A stretch of 64,000 nucleotides of DNA from Gammaproteobacteria bacterium (lineage in GTDB: Bacteria > Pseudomonadota > Gammaproteobacteria > Enterobacterales > Alteromonadaceae). The notes under the pieces are model-generated. The model made no database searches. It worked only from the letters and a program-made list of their open reading frames with translations, and was not told the origin of the DNA. Positions 8,108 to 17,001 of the stretch are shown in pieces. Made by a program: the position numbers and the translations under genes. How positions within the stretch are numbered: the stretch's first letter is position 1; each line of letters opens with the position of its first letter. Location: NCBI GenBank assembly GCA_018222405.1, contig JAAFAI010000010.1, positions 62,001 to 126,000 on the forward strand. Direction: 5' to 3'.

Positions 8108-8312
8108 CCAATTCCCCTATAATTTAAGACTTTTAATTCTAATTCATCGCTTTATTCTGCACACTTCCATTTAAACCTGCAATGGTTTTTCCATGGCCAG
8201 TTTACGAGTTAGAATTAAATGTCTGAAGTTCAATCATAGTTGGTTATCTTTTGTTTATAATAGGCCTGATTATGACATTGCTAATTTCACTATTTCTCAT
8301 CAGGCTAACTTA

Positions 8313-9320
8313 ATGCGTAAACAAATTTATATTGCCTATACCGGCGGTACCATCGGTATGCGGCCTTCATCCCAGGGCTATGTGCCAGCGGCTGGCTTCC
8401 TGGCCAAAACTCTGGCCTCGATGCCGGAATTTCATCGCCCGGAGATGCCACAGTTCACGCTACGTGAATATGACGAGCTGATGGACTCATCAGACATGAG
8501 CCCCGCCGACTGGCAATTTATCGCTGATGATATCGCGGCGAATTACCACAAGTTTGATGGTTTTATCATCCTTCACGGCACCGACACCATGGCGTATACC
8601 GCCTCGGCGCTAAGTTTTATGCTGCAGGGGCTGAGTAAACCGGTTATTGTTACCGGCTCGCAAATTCCGCTGGCGGAACTGCGCTCCGATGGTCAGGTGA
8701 ATTTATTAAATGCACTGTACATTGCCGCCAATTACCCTATTGCTGAAGTCAGTCTGTTTTTTAATAACAAGCTGTTTCGCGGTAACCGCAGCCGCAAAGT
8801 AGATGCAGATGGCTTCGATGCTTTCGACTCTCCCAACTTCCCGCCTCTGCTTGAAGCGGGTATTAATATCCGCGTTAAAGCTGGCAAAATTGCCGAACCT
8901 GACAATACCGAACTGAAAGTAAGCAAGGTAACCGCCCAACCCATTGGTTTAGTGAGTCTGTATCCGGGGATCTCACCTATGGTGATTGAGAATACCTTAC
9001 AACAGCCGGTTAATGCGCTCATCTTGCTTAGTTATGGCGTAGGTAACGCGCCTCAGAACAAACAACTGCTAACCCAGTTGGAAACCGCAGCGGCCAGAGA
9101 AATTGTAGTGGTTAACTGCACCCAGTGTTTTAAAGGCCGGGTTAATATGGGTGGTTATAAAACCGGGCACGGCCTCTCTCAGGCTGGAGTAGTTTCCGGT
9201 TTTGACATGACGCCGGAAGCCACGTTAGCAAAATTACATTACCTGCTCAGCCAGTCACTATCATTCGACGAGCTTAAAGGCCAGCTTGGCCAGAGCTTGC
9301 AGGGTGAACTGAGTAATTAA
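8313..9320 (+). CDS. ansA: Type I (cytoplasmic) L-asparaginase
   Basis: Hydrolyses L-asparagine to aspartate and ammonia. 335 residues from the ATG at 8313 (E. coli AnsA is 338); the frame is open 40 codons upstream, but that extension has no family features. The two catalytic threonine motifs are visible: TGGTIG (Thr13) and LHGTDTMAYT (Thr90, Asp91). There is no signal peptide, in agreement with the cytoplasmic type. It begins a plus-strand pair with the DUF2797 gene 15 nt downstream. The 205-nt divergent gap to the methyltransferase is A+T-rich and presumably holds both promoters, but I see no convincing hexamers. Confidence 0.93.
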   Translation: MRKQIYIAYTGGTIGMRPSSQGYVPAAGFLAKTLASMPEFHRPEMPQFTLREYDELMDSSDMSPADWQFIADDIAANYHKFDGFIILHGTDTMAYTASALSFMLQGLSKPVIVTGSQIPLAELRSDGQVNLLNALYIAANYPIAEVSLFFNNKLFRGNRSRKVDADGFDAFDSPNFPPLLEAGINIRVKAGKIAEPDNTELKVSKVTAQPIGLVSLYPGISPMVIENTLQQPVNALILLSYGVGNAPQNKQLLTQLETAAAREIVVVNCTQCFKGRVNMGGYKTGHGLSQAGVVSGFDMTPEATLAKLHYLLSQSLSFDELKGQLGQSLQGELSN

Positions 9321-9335
9321 CAGGAACACACAAAC

Positions 9336-10172
9336 ATGCAGTATTCAGGAACTCTCAGAAAGATGCGCGTCAGCACCGATGCTGACCATGTGGCCCACTA
9401 CGAATTGCCGGTAGGTGACGACTCGGTAGCCATGAATCCGCTGATCGGCAAGTCGGTCAGCATAGTGCACACGGGCAACATTTATTGCACCCATTGCCAG
9501 CGCAAAACTAAAAAAAGTTTTAATCAGGGCTATTGTTATCCCTGCGTGATCTCACTGGCTCAATGCGATACCTGTATTATCAAACCAGAAAAGTGCCACT
9601 ACCACGAAGGCACCTGCCGCGAACCTGAGTGGGGAGAAGAAAACTGTTTTTCCGACCACTTTGTCTATCTGGCCAATACCGGCAACCTGAAAGTGGGTAT
9701 TACCCGCCACGTCACCGACGGCATATCCAGCCGCTGGATCGATCAGGGTGCCAGCCAGGCAACCGTTATGTTGAGAGTGCCCGACCGGCTCACCAGCGGC
9801 AAGGTTGAACAACTATGTACCCAGTATATTGGTGATAAAACCAACTGGCGTACCATGCTTAAAGGGCAACCAGACCAACAGGATCTGATTGCTCTGAAAC
9901 ATCAGATGCTCGAAAAACTGGCCGATGATTTAGCTCAGATTACCGCCGATAAAGGGATACAGGCAGTAACTACCGTGGATGATGTAAGCCATGAAATTGG
10001 CTATCCGGTTGAGGACTACCCGGTTAAGATTAAATCGATTAACCTGGATAAAACCCCGGAATTCAGCGGTGTATTAACCGGCATCAAAGGCCAGTACTGG
10101 ATGCTCGATGGTGATCGGGTGATTAATATTCGTAAATATGCCGGCTACGAGGTGGAATTCAGCGCCAGTTAA
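9336..10172 (+). CDS. DUF2797 domain protein, zinc-binding
   Basis: 278-residue protein of the DUF2797 family, of unknown function. The N-terminal half has a cysteine-rich region: IYCTHCQRKTKKSFNQGYC (about 50-68) with later Cys and His residues (CDTCIIKPEKCHYHEGTC), suggesting zinc binding. This is followed by the GIY-YIG-like segment VYLANTGNLKVGITR and an RWIDQGA motif, which in this family resembles a nuclease-type fold without proven activity. It follows ansA by 15 nt and ends 2 nt from the stop of the convergent gene at 10175, with no room for a terminator. Confidence 0.85.
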   Translation: MQYSGTLRKMRVSTDADHVAHYELPVGDDSVAMNPLIGKSVSIVHTGNIYCTHCQRKTKKSFNQGYCYPCVISLAQCDTCIIKPEKCHYHEGTCREPEWGEENCFSDHFVYLANTGNLKVGITRHVTDGISSRWIDQGASQATVMLRVPDRLTSGKVEQLCTQYIGDKTNWRTMLKGQPDQQDLIALKHQMLEKLADDLAQITADKGIQAVTTVDDVSHEIGYPVEDYPVKIKSINLDKTPEFSGVLTGIKGQYWMLDGDRVINIRKYAGYEVEFSAS

Positions 10173-10174
10173 TG

Positions 10175-10390
10175 TCAGACTTCCTCGCCTTCCATTTGGC
10201 TGGCCAAATCGTCAAGCTCACCTAAGGTCGAATCAAAACCTTCGGTTTTAATCCGGTAACTCACCTTAACATGATGATTTGTCTGGCCGTATTTAACGAC
10301 CAGTTGCTCGGCGTCAAAGTGCTTTACCGTATTTAAAAACCGGTAGGCCAGCGGCTGAGTTGGAAATTTATATTCAACACTGTTTTTCAC
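10175..10390 (-). CDS. Small conserved-looking protein, last gene of the DUF349 operon
   Basis: 71 residues from a GTG start that lies 3 nt after the stop of the DUF349 gene, so it is probably translated by coupling. I do not recognise a domain. It is a mixed beta/alpha sequence (VEYKFPTQPLAYRFLN, then KVSYRIKTEGFD) with an acidic C-terminus (SQMEGEEV); no membrane segment or signal. The opening resembles small alpha-beta proteins that follow DUF349 genes in marine gammaproteobacteria, but that is an impression. Its stop is 2 nt from the stop of the convergent DUF2797 gene. Confidence 0.7.
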   Translation of the reverse strand: MKNSVEYKFPTQPLAYRFLNTVKHFDAEQLVVKYGQTNHHVKVSYRIKTEGFDSTLGELDDLASQMEGEEV

Positions 10391-10393
10391 TAC

Positions 10394-13174
10394 TTACGCT
10401 TCTCCGGGTAAGCCAAAATGCACACAGACATCAAACAACCGTTGCCGGAAAGGCAGAGTGTCGAGTTCAGTCAGTACAGCCTGACTTGCCAACAGCTCGC
10501 CAATTAAAGGGTGAGCCGATGGCAGCGACTCGCCATTGAGCTTGGCCTGCATCAGTTGGAGCTGCACGGTTGAGCGCAGCGAGCCATCCGCTTCAGGTGA
10601 GTCCAGTTGCGCCAATACCTCTAAGGTAAGCAGGGTTTTCAGCCAGTCCTGGGGTTCGTCGAGACCATTGCCCTTAAACCACAAAGACGGCAGTGCCGGA
10701 TACTCTGGCTGCAATGTCGAAGCTGGCTGTTTGGCAGTGAGCACCTGATCCAACATTTGTTCGGTCGCACTGGTAAAGGCCTCGTTGAGCTGCTGATCAA
10801 CCGCGGCATCAAGGGTTGCCTGTACCGCTGCCAGCTCTTTTGTCAGTGATTTTTGAAGCTTACTGTCGTTCACTTCTTTTAACGCCAACTGGCACTTATC
10901 CAGCATTTGCTGAATGTCACTAACCGCTGTCTGGTCATTCTCAAGGGCTTGCTGAACCTGCTGCAATTGTTCACGCCACTGACTGGCCGCCTGAGACTGT
11001 GCCGCTTTCTGCTCAGCCTGAACCGACTTGGCCTTGTTAAACAAATTGTCGTTAGCAGCCTTAAACGCAAACCACAATTTCGACTCAAAGCGCTTACCCG
11101 CCGGACCGATAGTTTTCCACCGGGCCTGTAAGGCCTTAGCCTGTGTTCTGGCCTGGTGAATGTCGTCGAGCTCATTAAGGGCATTAACCTCATCAATGAG
11201 TGTTTGCTTGGTCTGACGATTTTGCTGTAACCACGGGGTAATCACCTCGGTAACTACGCTACAGGCCTGATCCCAGCTTTCCCGCAACTGGCGGTAACGC
11301 TCGCTGTCGGTTTGACCGGCCTGCTGCCACTGCTTTTTGAGGGCTTCAAACTGCTGAAACTGTTGTGCTGGCTCATCTGATTCTGCAGCTAACGCTACCA
11401 TCTGATCAATCAACTGCTGACGCTCGGCGGCCGCCTTGTCGTTTTGTAATTCCAGTTCGGCGTAATAGCGGCGACAGGGTTCAAACGCCTTTTCCAGCAG
11501 TACGTCAAAGCGAGTATTCAGCGCCTGATCTTCTACCGTATTTGACTCACCGAGGCTTTGCCACTGCTGCCGCAGGTATTTGATTGAGCGTGCCCTGCCC
11601 GGCATATCATTCTGACTTTCCTGCAGCAGCGCTTCGGCCTGTTCAATCAACTCCGGCTTGCGGGGGGCGGCCAGATAAATCTGCCAGCCTTCCAGACGGG
11701 CAATCTGGTCGCGGGTTTGTTCAAAACGTTTCTCAAGCATGGCCCGGGTGTCAGACGGCAGAGTCTGGTAATCTTTTTCAAGTTGCTGGAACCGCGCCAT
11801 AGCAGCCCGGTACTTGCCCTGCTCTACCATGTTATTGATGATGTTAATGTGTTTGCGACAGTGCTTAAGATGGCGCTGTTGACTGGACTGACGCTGCTGT
11901 TCGCGGACTTTTAGTTGTTCCAGTAACGTTTGCCACTGAGAGCGTAAAAATGCCGGTACAACCGCCATTGAAGCTGTTTGTTCACGCCAGCTGGTTTTAA
12001 TCTCATCAAGCTGCCAGCTAACGTTGTCATCTTCCAGCCACTGCTGCCAGGTTTGTAATTGTGTTTGCAGGGCCGCGACCTGACGCTGTAAGTCGGGCAG
12101 ACGATCCCAGATATGCCGGTAGCTCTCCAGCATACTTTCGATTTCTTCGGTCGGCTCGGCATATTCCTGCAGTGCCGCTAACGCATTTTCCGCCTGTTCT
12201 ACAGCCTGTTGAAATACCGTTACTTCGCCCAAAGTAAGACTAAGTATTTGCTCGCCCTGTAATTGCTTATGCAGTCGTTTGACTTCTGCCACAGCTTCGG
12301 TGCAGGCTTGTTGAGCCTCTTTATGGGCGGCAGCACGCTGTTTTGCCTCAAACTCTGGTTTGAGTCGGGCTAACAATGCTGAAACGCGTTCGTTGAGGGA
12401 CGAAAGCTTGGCTTCATATTCCTGCCGTGCTTCGTCATCCAGGCAGCCAAAATCGGCCTTAAGAACCTGATATTCCTGATTAAGCGAGGCCTGGTCAGCC
12501 GTAATTTGCTCAAAATCCGATTTTTCCAGTAACGCCAGTAGTTTCGACAAAACAAGGGTTACTTCCCGGCCGAGTCGAACCGGTTTTTGTGCCAGTTCCT
12601 GCAAATAGTCGAGGCGGTCTGACAACGCCTGTTGCAACGTTTCATCGGTTGTCTTACGCAACAGCTTTTGCAATAAATCAGAATCCTGACTGTTATCGAT
12701 AATGGCGAGTTTTAACGCCGATTCGGGGGTGGCCGAAAACAACTGCTGGGTAAAACTGCTGCGCCCGAGCTTGTTAAGGATATCCAGGCAAAAGGTTTTA
12801 TCCTGATGCAATTCGGTCATCAGCGGCAGACATTTGATTACCTGCTCCGCCGGGGCAGATTTTAACAGGTACTCTTTGATTTCCTGCTGACTGATCTCAG
12901 CATTACCATCGATCAGGGCGCATTCAACCCTGGCCTGTGCGGCGGTAACTAACCGCGGTTCTTTGGCAATCTGCGACATTTTCAGCCACAGAGCAAAAGA
13001 ATTAAGCTTTTCCAGAGCCGCCAGACTGACTGCCGCGGCCGAATCATTGAAGGCTAATTCATGCAGGATGCGTCTTTCGTTAGGCGAATCTGGCGATAAT
13101 TTTTCAATGGCTTTAATTCTTGTGTCCGGATCATTACTACTATGGGAAGGCGAAAAAAATCGACTAAATATCAT
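10394..13174 (-). CDS. DUF349 repeat protein, long coiled-coil
   Basis: 926 residues from the ATG at 13174 (MIFSRFFSP), which matches the usual N-terminus of the family; the frame is open 34 codons upstream. The N-terminal part looks like HEAT-like helices (DTRIKAIEKLSPDSPNERR). The remainder is several DUF349 helical repeats with WRE/W..L..W patterns (for example RWKTIGPAGKRFESKLWFAF, LKKQWQQAG) and long Gln/Glu-rich coiled coils. No membrane segment. Function is not established. The start overlaps the yeaC stop by 11 bases, in the order zinc ribbon, yeaC, DUF349, small protein. Confidence 0.85.
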   Translation of the reverse strand: MIFSRFFSPSHSSNDPDTRIKAIEKLSPDSPNERRILHELAFNDSAAAVSLAALEKLNSFALWLKMSQIAKEPRLVTAAQARVECALIDGNAEISQQEIKEYLLKSAPAEQVIKCLPLMTELHQDKTFCLDILNKLGRSSFTQQLFSATPESALKLAIIDNSQDSDLLQKLLRKTTDETLQQALSDRLDYLQELAQKPVRLGREVTLVLSKLLALLEKSDFEQITADQASLNQEYQVLKADFGCLDDEARQEYEAKLSSLNERVSALLARLKPEFEAKQRAAAHKEAQQACTEAVAEVKRLHKQLQGEQILSLTLGEVTVFQQAVEQAENALAALQEYAEPTEEIESMLESYRHIWDRLPDLQRQVAALQTQLQTWQQWLEDDNVSWQLDEIKTSWREQTASMAVVPAFLRSQWQTLLEQLKVREQQRQSSQQRHLKHCRKHINIINNMVEQGKYRAAMARFQQLEKDYQTLPSDTRAMLEKRFEQTRDQIARLEGWQIYLAAPRKPELIEQAEALLQESQNDMPGRARSIKYLRQQWQSLGESNTVEDQALNTRFDVLLEKAFEPCRRYYAELELQNDKAAAERQQLIDQMVALAAESDEPAQQFQQFEALKKQWQQAGQTDSERYRQLRESWDQACSVVTEVITPWLQQNRQTKQTLIDEVNALNELDDIHQARTQAKALQARWKTIGPAGKRFESKLWFAFKAANDNLFNKAKSVQAEQKAAQSQAASQWREQLQQVQQALENDQTAVSDIQQMLDKCQLALKEVNDSKLQKSLTKELAAVQATLDAAVDQQLNEAFTSATEQMLDQVLTAKQPASTLQPEYPALPSLWFKGNGLDEPQDWLKTLLTLEVLAQLDSPEADGSLRSTVQLQLMQAKLNGESLPSAHPLIGELLASQAVLTELDTLPFRQRLFDVCVHFGLPGEA

Positions 13175-13457
13175 CCTGTTTAAACCGCGCAATGGATTGT
13201 TCATTAGACTGGCTTTCGCGTAATTCGCGACGCAGCTCACTTTTGCTCTTGTGGATAATTTCGCCACTTTCACCAACGGTCATATGTTCGTTGGATTGAG
13301 CGATTCTGGCCTGGTACAGCAATACCGCCTGCAGACAGTTTTCTTTTTGTTCGTCAGACAGCACCTTGCCGTCAGGCCATTTACCCGTTTCGACAGCCTG
13401 ACGCAAACGTTCGTAAACGTCTGGCGTCATGGCTGCGAGAAGTTGTTCTACATTCAT
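13164..13457 (-). CDS. yeaC: YeaC family protein (DUF1315)
   Basis: 97-residue protein resembling E. coli YeaC (DUF1315), of unknown role. The core MTPDVYERLRQAVETGKWPD and the CLQAVLLYQAR helix are the recognisable parts. The C-terminal portion is Glu/Ser/Arg-rich and probably disordered. Its ATG overlaps the stop of the zinc-ribbon gene (ATGA), and its end overlaps the start of the DUF349 gene by 11 bases, so all three are likely translated from one message. Confidence 0.85.
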   Translation of the reverse strand: MNVEQLLAAMTPDVYERLRQAVETGKWPDGKVLSDEQKENCLQAVLLYQARIAQSNEHMTVGESGEIIHKSKSELRRELRESQSNEQSIARFKQDDI

Positions 13458-13783
13458 TTAGTCGACCGTTTTAAAAGCACAATTCGCACGCGATTGATGC
13501 CATACCATAAAAAACCTATTACGCAGGCCATCAGGGCTGCAGAATGCTGGGTGTCGCCTGGTGAAACCCCACCCCAGTACATAAAGCCAAAACCACCAAT
13601 AAATAACAGCATCGCGAGCATCGACTGGTTTTGAATGCTATGCATTTTCTTAAACCGTTTCATGTTCTCTTTGCGTTCAATATCCTCGACTGAGGCTTCG
13701 CCATAAGAGAAATCGCAGTTAGGGCATGTCTTGGCTTTATCTGACATCTTCTTACCACACGACGGACAATCAATTAACGCCAT
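13454..13783 (-). CDS. Zinc-ribbon membrane protein
   Basis: 109 residues from the ATG at 13783, which has a strong AGAGGAG ribosome-binding site; upstream in-frame codons are not needed. The N-terminal zinc ribbon is CPSCGKKMSDKAKTCPNC (two CxxC knuckles). A charged helix (EDIERKENMKRFKKMHSI) follows, then two membrane segments: MLAMLLFIGGFGFMYWGG and ALMACVIGFLWYGI. The ribbon should face the cytoplasm. It is the first gene of the four-gene minus-strand operon. No function is known to me. Confidence 0.85.
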   Translation of the reverse strand: MALIDCPSCGKKMSDKAKTCPNCDFSYGEASVEDIERKENMKRFKKMHSIQNQSMLAMLLFIGGFGFMYWGGVSPGDTQHSAALMACVIGFLWYGINRVRIVLLKRSTK

Positions 13784-13891
13784 TCTATCTCCTCTAATCG
13801 TTATTTCCGGATGACGCACTGTTAATGCTGACTGGCTCCGGCGAAAAGCATCGCTGGGCTTATCAGTCTGTAAACAATACGACACCATATC

Positions 13892-13919
13892 AAAAAGCCA
13901 GGAGTCAGCCCTGGCTTTT
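13892..13919 (-). terminator. Terminator of the AGCS symporter gene
   Basis: On the minus strand AAAAGCCAGG and CCTGGCTTTTT form a 10-bp stem with a 7-nt loop and a T-run. It lies about 60 nt after the symporter stop. A second smaller hairpin (GTCAGT/ACTGAC) sits just before it at about 13936-13953. Confidence 0.75.
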
Positions 13920-13975
13920 AAAAAACAATGCCGGCGTCAGTATTTTTACTGACAGAATCCGGCTCTGGTTTACTT

Positions 13976-15643
13976 TTACTTTTCGTTCTCTTTTACACGC
14001 TGCCAATATTCATCGACAGTCGATTTCATCTCTTTACTCAGTAACACAATACCGAACAGGTTAGGCAGGGTCATTACCACAATAGCCACCGCAGAGAGTG
14101 CCCATACCAGGGTTGTATCAGAGAATGACGCCCAAACAAACCCGGCCACATAAATAACCCGGTACGGCATGATCGAACGTGGCCCTAACAAATAGGTCAT
14201 GGCACGATCACCGTAGTACGACCAGGCTATGGCGGTTGAGAAGGCAAACAATAATAAGCCAATGGAGACAATGTACTGACCAAAGTCACCAAACCAGCCA
14301 CGGGTAAAGGCAATGGTAGTCAGCGAGGCTGAGTGAACCAGAGACTTACCCTGAATAATCAGGTTTTCTTTAAGCGGCTTGCCGTTTTCAATCTGCAGGG
14401 TACCAGAGAAAGGATCTTCGCTGCCCACCAGGTATTGTACATCTTCAGCAACGGAACGAGCGTTAATCAGCGTAAAACCACCAGTTACCGCAGAACCATT
14501 AACCACGGTAATAGCACCGGTATAACTTTCGACTTCATTTCCATCAACACTGTTTAAAAAACCGTACAGTTGCGACTTATCGGCTTCCTCTGTGTCGGTA
14601 TACTCACCGGCCACAAACACCATGTCAGAGCGATCAAACACGTTTTCGTGTTTTTCTTTCCACACGCCAGACGACAAGATGACCAGACCGGTAATGGTAC
14701 AAATGATAATGGTATCGATAAACGGCTCAAGCAGCGACACCATCCCTTCCGACGCCGGCTCTTTGGTTTTCGCCGCCGCGTGAGCGATAGGCGCTGAACC
14801 CTGACCAGCTTCGTTAGAGAATAAGCCCCGGTTAACCCCGCGGTTAAACGCATAAGCCAATGACGCACCAAGGAAGCCCCCTGCTGCCGCGGAACCGGTA
14901 AAGGCATCGCTAATCACCGCTGCAAATGATGGCGCCACATTTTCAATGTTGGCAAAAATTACCGCCAGTGCACCAATCAGGTAAACCACTGCCATAAAAG
15001 GCACAACCCGGGCAGTAAACGCAGCAATACGCTGGATGCCGCCAAGAATAACCAGTGCCAGTAAGATACCCAGTACGCTACCTACGATCCATGGCTCAAA
15101 ACCAAAGGTGGTTTCGATACTGGTGGCAATACCGTTACTTTGAGGCAGGTTACCGGTACCAAATGATGAAATAACCGTGGCAATGGCAAACGCAACCGCC
15201 AGCCATTTCATGTTCAGACCACGGTCCATGAAATACATGGGGCCACCGGCCATGGTGCCATCTTCAGTTTTCACCCGGTATTTGTGTGACAGCGTGACCT
15301 CAACAAATTTGGTTGTCATACCTAAGAATGCCGTGGCCCACATCCAGAACAACGCTGCCGGACCACCGAGGAAAATCGCAAATGCCACACCACTGATATT
15401 ACCTGTACCTACGGTGCCGGATAAGGCGGTCGTAAGCGCCCGGAAGTGCGTGGTATCGCCCGGATCGTCGTTATGATCGTACTTACCGGTAACCACTTTC
15501 CACGCATGTTTAAAAAAACGAATTTGCGGAAATTTCAGATAAATCGTAAAAAACAGACCTACGCCTAACAGCACAAAGGGAAACCAGTCGGCTCCCCCGA
15601 GCATCCCGTCAAGCGACGTTAAAAAATTAAACAAGCCTTCCAA
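13976..15643 (-). CDS. Sodium:alanine/glycine symporter (AGCS family)
   Basis: 555-residue inner-membrane transporter that imports small neutral amino acids with Na+. Family signatures are [12 protein letters not shown] (76-87), GGPMYFM (133-139) and [15 protein letters not shown] (271-285). About ten hydrophobic helices are visible. It is roughly 100 residues longer than most AGCS proteins because of a hydrophilic segment at about 330-437, between the helix ending LVILSSGVW and the one beginning near SLTTIAF; this would form one large loop. Upstream is the M14 peptidase gene on the same strand, with a 34-nt gap, so the two may be co-transcribed. Confidence 0.9.
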   Translation of the reverse strand: MEGLFNFLTSLDGMLGGADWFPFVLLGVGLFFTIYLKFPQIRFFKHAWKVVTGKYDHNDDPGDTTHFRALTTALSGTVGTGNISGVAFAIFLGGPAALFWMWATAFLGMTTKFVEVTLSHKYRVKTEDGTMAGGPMYFMDRGLNMKWLAVAFAIATVISSFGTGNLPQSNGIATSIETTFGFEPWIVGSVLGILLALVILGGIQRIAAFTARVVPFMAVVYLIGALAVIFANIENVAPSFAAVISDAFTGSAAAGGFLGASLAYAFNRGVNRGLFSNEAGQGSAPIAHAAAKTKEPASEGMVSLLEPFIDTIIICTITGLVILSSGVWKEKHENVFDRSDMVFVAGEYTDTEEADKSQLYGFLNSVDGNEVESYTGAITVVNGSAVTGGFTLINARSVAEDVQYLVGSEDPFSGTLQIENGKPLKENLIIQGKSLVHSASLTTIAFTRGWFGDFGQYIVSIGLLLFAFSTAIAWSYYGDRAMTYLLGPRSIMPYRVIYVAGFVWASFSDTTLVWALSAVAIVVMTLPNLFGIVLLSKEMKSTVDEYWQRVKENEK

Positions 15644-15677
15644 ACCAGTTTCCCCTTGTTGTTAATGTTTATTGTTG

Positions 15678-16808
15678 TTATGTCCTTAAACTGCCAACCA
15701 CATTGTACGCGGCTACCAGGATATCTTCACCAAACTGCTGGCAACGTTGCACAGACCAGCCGAATAATGGATCAGGTAAATTATTATTATCTTTAAAAGG
15801 CATTTCTATCGTATAGGCCAGACACTCAAAGGCCTGACCCACTGCGTTAGATGCAATAGTCAGGTCGGCTTGTCCGGGTTCGTCTTTGGCATAGCCAAAC
15901 TCATCCTGAAACTCAGGCGTGGCCATCAGCAAGGCGTCCTTAAACTGATTTTCCAGCGCTTTGAGTTTATCGTTGTATGCCGGGATACCTTCGCTGCCTG
16001 CCACAAAGTTATATGGCAGAGCTTCGTCGCCGTGCAGGTCCAGATACATGTCGACGCCAACTTCATGCATGGCATTCAACACATAGTAAACTTCCGGGCT
16101 GCGCTCGAGCGTGGGGGTTTTCCATTCGCGGTTAAGATTTGCGCCTACCGCGTTAGTGCGCAAATGGCCGCGGGCACTGCCGTCGGGATTCATATTAGGC
16201 ACGATATAAAATACCGCTTTTTCCAGTAATGCCCGGCTCAGTCCGTCCTGTTCATCCAGTAAACGGGCAATAATGCCTTCTGCACACCACTCGGCCATGC
16301 TTTCACCCGGATGTTGGCGCGCGGTTATCCAGATGTTGCGCTTGTCTTCGCCCGGCTCACCAATCACCAGCATCGACATATCGCGGCCGTCCAGGGTATC
16401 ACCAAGGTATTTAAGCTCACACAATGGCGAACATTGCGCATCGGCTAACAGGTCGAGATGGCGCTCATAGCTGTATGGGATAAAGTAAGCAAAATAAACC
16501 TGCGGCTGTTCCAGCGCAATGCTGAAGGTCAGGGTATCGCCGTTAAACTCGCTGTCGACCCGAAACCACGTCTGACGGTCATAGGAGGCCAGCACATTAT
16601 ACCCTTCCCAGCCTTTTGGATAAGCTGAAGAAGCCAGATCGCTGATGTGCAGGGTATGCAGTCGGTTAACTTCCCCAGTCAGGCGAAAATGAAACCACTG
16701 ATAAAAATCGGATTGATTGTCTTTATTGATCGCGAGCATGATGTCATCAGGTTGCTCGGCACGGATTACGCGGATGTTACCGCTGTCAAATAGGCTGGAA
16801 ATCTGCAT
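15678..16808 (-). CDS. M14-type zinc carboxypeptidase (cytosolic)
   Basis: 376-residue metallocarboxypeptidase of the M14 family, cytosolic-carboxypeptidase subgroup (no signal peptide). An N-terminal beta domain (about 1-130) precedes the peptidase domain. Zinc ligands are His166 and Glu169 in RQHPGES and His259 in LDLHGDE; the likely general base is Glu335 in YTIEMPF. MNPDGSARGHLRTNAVGANL holds the substrate-carboxylate Asn/Arg motif. The native substrate is not known. It lies upstream of the AGCS symporter, so a joint peptide/amino-acid salvage role is possible but unproven. Confidence 0.9.
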   Translation of the reverse strand: MQISSLFDSGNIRVIRAEQPDDIMLAINKDNQSDFYQWFHFRLTGEVNRLHTLHISDLASSAYPKGWEGYNVLASYDRQTWFRVDSEFNGDTLTFSIALEQPQVYFAYFIPYSYERHLDLLADAQCSPLCELKYLGDTLDGRDMSMLVIGEPGEDKRNIWITARQHPGESMAEWCAEGIIARLLDEQDGLSRALLEKAVFYIVPNMNPDGSARGHLRTNAVGANLNREWKTPTLERSPEVYYVLNAMHEVGVDMYLDLHGDEALPYNFVAGSEGIPAYNDKLKALENQFKDALLMATPEFQDEFGYAKDEPGQADLTIASNAVGQAFECLAYTIEMPFKDNNNLPDPLFGWSVQRCQQFGEDILVAAYNVVGSLRT

Positions 16809-16951
16809 CTGTCGTTATAGTTATCTGTTTTATTTTAGGTGTGCCAATGACTTTAATTTAACACAGTCGAGTTTAACAATACTATGCACTTAAACGGTGA
16901 AAAGCGGATTTTTGTGGATTCTGGCCAACTATTAGTCAGTTAGGCGCGGAT

Positions 16952-16978
16952 AAAAAAACGGCACCAGTAAAGGTGCCG
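16952..16978 (-). terminator. Terminator of the long GAPDH gene
   Basis: On the minus strand CGGCACC and GGTGCCG form a 7-bp stem with a 6-nt loop, followed by TTTTTTTA (16958-16951). It lies 24 nt after the stop of the GAPDH gene. Confidence 0.8.
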
Positions 16979-17001
16979 ATTAAAGCTTGTGCAATTGCGG
17001 C

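Noticed and set aside
8193..8312. N-terminal extension of ansA by 40 codons
   Set aside because: The extension has no asparaginase homology; the ATG at 8313 gives the normal family length.
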